Program-made: the position numbers and the translations under genes
Notes under the pieces: generated by a model
The model's input: the letters and a program-made list of their open reading frames with translations, nothing else
Databases searched by the model: none
Told to the model about the DNA's origin: nothing
Shown: positions 3,876 to 5,543 of the stretch, in pieces
How the letters are laid out: every line of letters begins with the position of its first letter
Numbering within the stretch: the stretch's first letter is position 1
Assembly: GCA_025449515.1 (NCBI GenBank)
Contig: JANWJI010000051.1
Coordinates: forward strand, 1-5,543
Source: Nitrososphaeraceae archaeon
GTDB lineage: Archaea; Thermoproteota; Nitrososphaeria; Nitrososphaerales; Nitrososphaeraceae
Direction: 5' to 3'
DNA length: 5,543 bases

Positions 3876-5543
3876 TTATTTTAGACCTGGCGTCCATATG
3901 AAAAGAAGAATTTGAGCTGATGAGTGATATTTGTCCAGTGACTCATTTCTCTGAATATTGCTACCTTTCCTGTTATTGTTAATGTCACCTTTCATCTTTG
4001 CCCTGCCATGGCAAATAGTACGAAATACAGTTACATCATCATTATTCTCACCATCTTCGATGAATTTTAAGAATATCTGGTCTTCTAACTTTTGGATGTC
4101 ACAATCTAGTAATCTTAGGATTTCTTTTACGATCTTCCAAAGTTCTACTTTATAGATATCTATGTTGAGATCTTGGTAATTTGTAGAATAGCCCTTATAT
4201 CCATCTTCTTGCTGACCAGCCTTGTAATATTTCATTAAGCCACCAGAATCTTTGTTTAGCGATTTCCCAATTTTGTGCTGTGGTGTATAAGGTTGGTATT
4301 CATTAGGATCTTTACTCAAAATAATCGAATATGCCAAAAGAGATGGATCAACCTCTGCTGATTCTAGCTGTTTGAATGCTCTCAGTACATTGCAAGTCAA
4401 ATCAGATTTATTGTTATTTTTATAATCATCAATCACCTGGCTGAATACCTGATTGAAGAATGGAGGTCTGTCTCTTTTCTTACCTTCCATTCCCTTTATG
4501 ATTACTTTACCATCTTCCAGAATACCTATGTAGTGCTTTTTGCTAAGCAATATACTTCTAGTAAAAGTATTCTGATGATCTACATCAACTTCTAGAATCT
4601 GCTTACAGTTGGAAGTAAAATCATCTAAATGATGATCCTGCTTTCCATTATTTATACGAGAGACAAAGATTGAATCAGTATCGCCATACACTATATTCAT
4701 TTGAAATCTGTCGTTTGCAAGCTGCTTCATTTCTAATAGCTTTAGTCTAGCAAACGCTGTGACAAGTTCAGCCACTCTATAATCCTGAAATGCAAAAATA
4801 CCATCTGAACCAAACAAACCATAAATAGAATTCATCATAACCTTTAGCGCTTGTGACATTGGTTCATTTCCTATCTGGCGATAGTATTCACGCTGTTCCT
4901 TGAACTTTAGCAGAACTATTGGAATAGCACCTTTATTTCTTATACATATCCAGTATGTTTCTTTCCGTTTCTCTTTTTCATATAATGTCTGTGATTTTAT
5001 CTTGCCTCTTAGACTATTGTTAATGATATCCATAATAGATTGTGGAACTCTAGCAGCTGAATCATCTTTGCAGCAATCACAGCAAACAGTCTCAAATGAG
5101 AGATTATAAAGGATCATCACAGCTGGGTATAGCCCCTTGACATCGAAAATTTCTATAGGTGTAGTATGGGATTTTGGTTTCGGCTCAAGAACTAGTGCAC
5201 CAGAGTATTTTTTCTTGGCCATTCCAATCGTGGTTGGTCTTTGGCATTCTCCACTCTGAATGATTCTGTAGATAACAGATTCCCACGCCTTACCAACTCC
5301 AGCATGACAAACTTGCCTGAAATCAAGTCCTGCAATATCAGCAATACACCTCAATATGTTAAGGATCTCATAGTCGTTTCGTTCTATCAGCCTGATAACT
5401 AGCTCAGCATCTCTTAATACATACCTCTTTTGCTCTTCTATTGGAAACTGTAATACATTTTCGCCAGTAATCTTCATACCCATTGATTCGCTTACATATT
5501 TGCCATACCCTTCTAACATTCCTGCTGCAACTGTGTCCAGCTG
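3876..5543 (-). CDS. Family B DNA polymerase, C-terminal two thirds (N-terminus outside window)
   Basis: The protein copies DNA from dNTPs. The frame is open to the right edge; numbering here counts the ATG at 5519 as residue 1, but eight further codons (QLDTVAAG) precede it, so this Met is internal. Seen in order: Exo III Y33-x3-D37 of the 3'-5' proofreading domain; KKYSGALVLEP (103-113), equivalent to the Y-x-G-G segment between exonuclease and polymerase; motif A DVKGLYPA (D126); motif B K226 in LKVMMNSIYG; motif C YGDTDS (D280, D282); a KKHY plus IKGMEGKKRD palm/thumb block (327-350). All catalytic residues are intact. The thumb is followed by a polar basic tail ending QILLFIWTPGLK, which fits a clamp-binding box. 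A cysteine cluster CCDCC (146-150) follows motif A. About 250-300 N-terminal residues should lie outside. It could be chromosomal or encoded by an integrated plasmid or virus; the relics to its left lean towards the latter. Confidence 0.9.
   Translation of the reverse strand, partial: QLDTVAAGMLEGYGKYVSESMGMKITGENVLQFPIEEQKRYVLRDAELVIRLIERNDYEILNILRCIADIAGLDFRQVCHAGVGKAWESVIYRIIQSGECQRPTTIGMAKKKYSGALVLEPKPKSHTTPIEIFDVKGLYPAVMILYNLSFETVCCDCCKDDSAARVPQSIMDIINNSLRGKIKSQTLYEKEKRKETYWICIRNKGAIPIVLLKFKEQREYYRQIGNEPMSQALKVMMNSIYGLFGSDGIFAFQDYRVAELVTAFARLKLLEMKQLANDRFQMNIVYGDTDSIFVSRINNGKQDHHLDDFTSNCKQILEVDVDHQNTFTRSILLSKKHYIGILEDGKVIIKGMEGKKRDRPPFFNQVFSQVIDDYKNNNKSDLTCNVLRAFKQLESAEVDPSLLAYSIILSKDPNEYQPYTPQHKIGKSLNKDSGGLMKYYKAGQQEDGYKGYSTNYQDLNIDIYKVELWKIVKEILRLLDCDIQKLEDQIFLKFIEDGENNDDVTVFRTICHGRAKMKGDINNNRKGSNIQRNESLDKYHSSAQILLFIWTPGLK

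Noticed and set aside
3958..4155. Plus-strand 65-codon frame
   Set aside because: It is antisense to the polymerase C-terminal region and has no independent signal.
4900..5109. Plus-strand 69-codon frame
   Set aside because: It is antisense to the polymerase between motifs A and B, which is clearly coding on the minus strand.

Overview
The window is AT-rich DNA, probably from an ammonia-oxidising archaeon of the Nitrososphaerales (Thaumarchaeota), perhaps Nitrosocosmicus-like. This rests on protein character: a family B DNA polymerase with the cysteine cluster after motif A and the long basic tail that I associate with this group, an integrase C-terminus of the coiled-coil type common there, and a class III cyclase joined to duplicated barrel-like domains. 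TATA-like boxes precede genes and no bacterial-type promoters are seen. The taxonomic call is inference; no rRNA or tRNA is present to confirm it.

Layout from left to right. Positions 1-72 (+) are the last codons of a hemerythrin-like protein cut by the window edge. Positions 146-380 (+) are the N-terminal relic of an IS481-like transposase, broken at both ends. Facing it is a 39-residue Cys/His-rich putative zinc protein (443-562, -), preceded by a TATA-like box and a striking nested palindrome (632-659). A 91-codon frame with one internal stop (702-974, -) follows directly behind an intact 503-residue class III nucleotide cyclase (997-2508, -). Between 2524 and 3190 lie a doubtful plus-strand coding relic, a perfect 15-bp tandem duplication and the 3' end of a tyrosine-recombinase gene (-) that is frameshifted upstream. 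Positions 3191-3875 are mostly decayed or non-coding, but hold a probable two-CxxC zinc-ribbon reading frame split by a one-base frameshift (3558-3696, -). The right third (3876-5543, -) is most of a family B DNA polymerase whose N-terminus lies beyond the window.

Only two long genes look functional, the cyclase and the polymerase. Both are on the minus strand and they are separated by more than 1.3 kb of relics, so there is no sign that they form an operon. An insertion-sequence relic, an integrase relic and a polymerase together suggest an old integrated element in decay, with the cyclase as a resident or passenger gene. Several small frames are interrupted by a single stop or single-base shift. 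That could be true pseudogenisation or base-level error in the assembly. No CRISPR array, tRNA, rRNA or intact insertion sequence was found.
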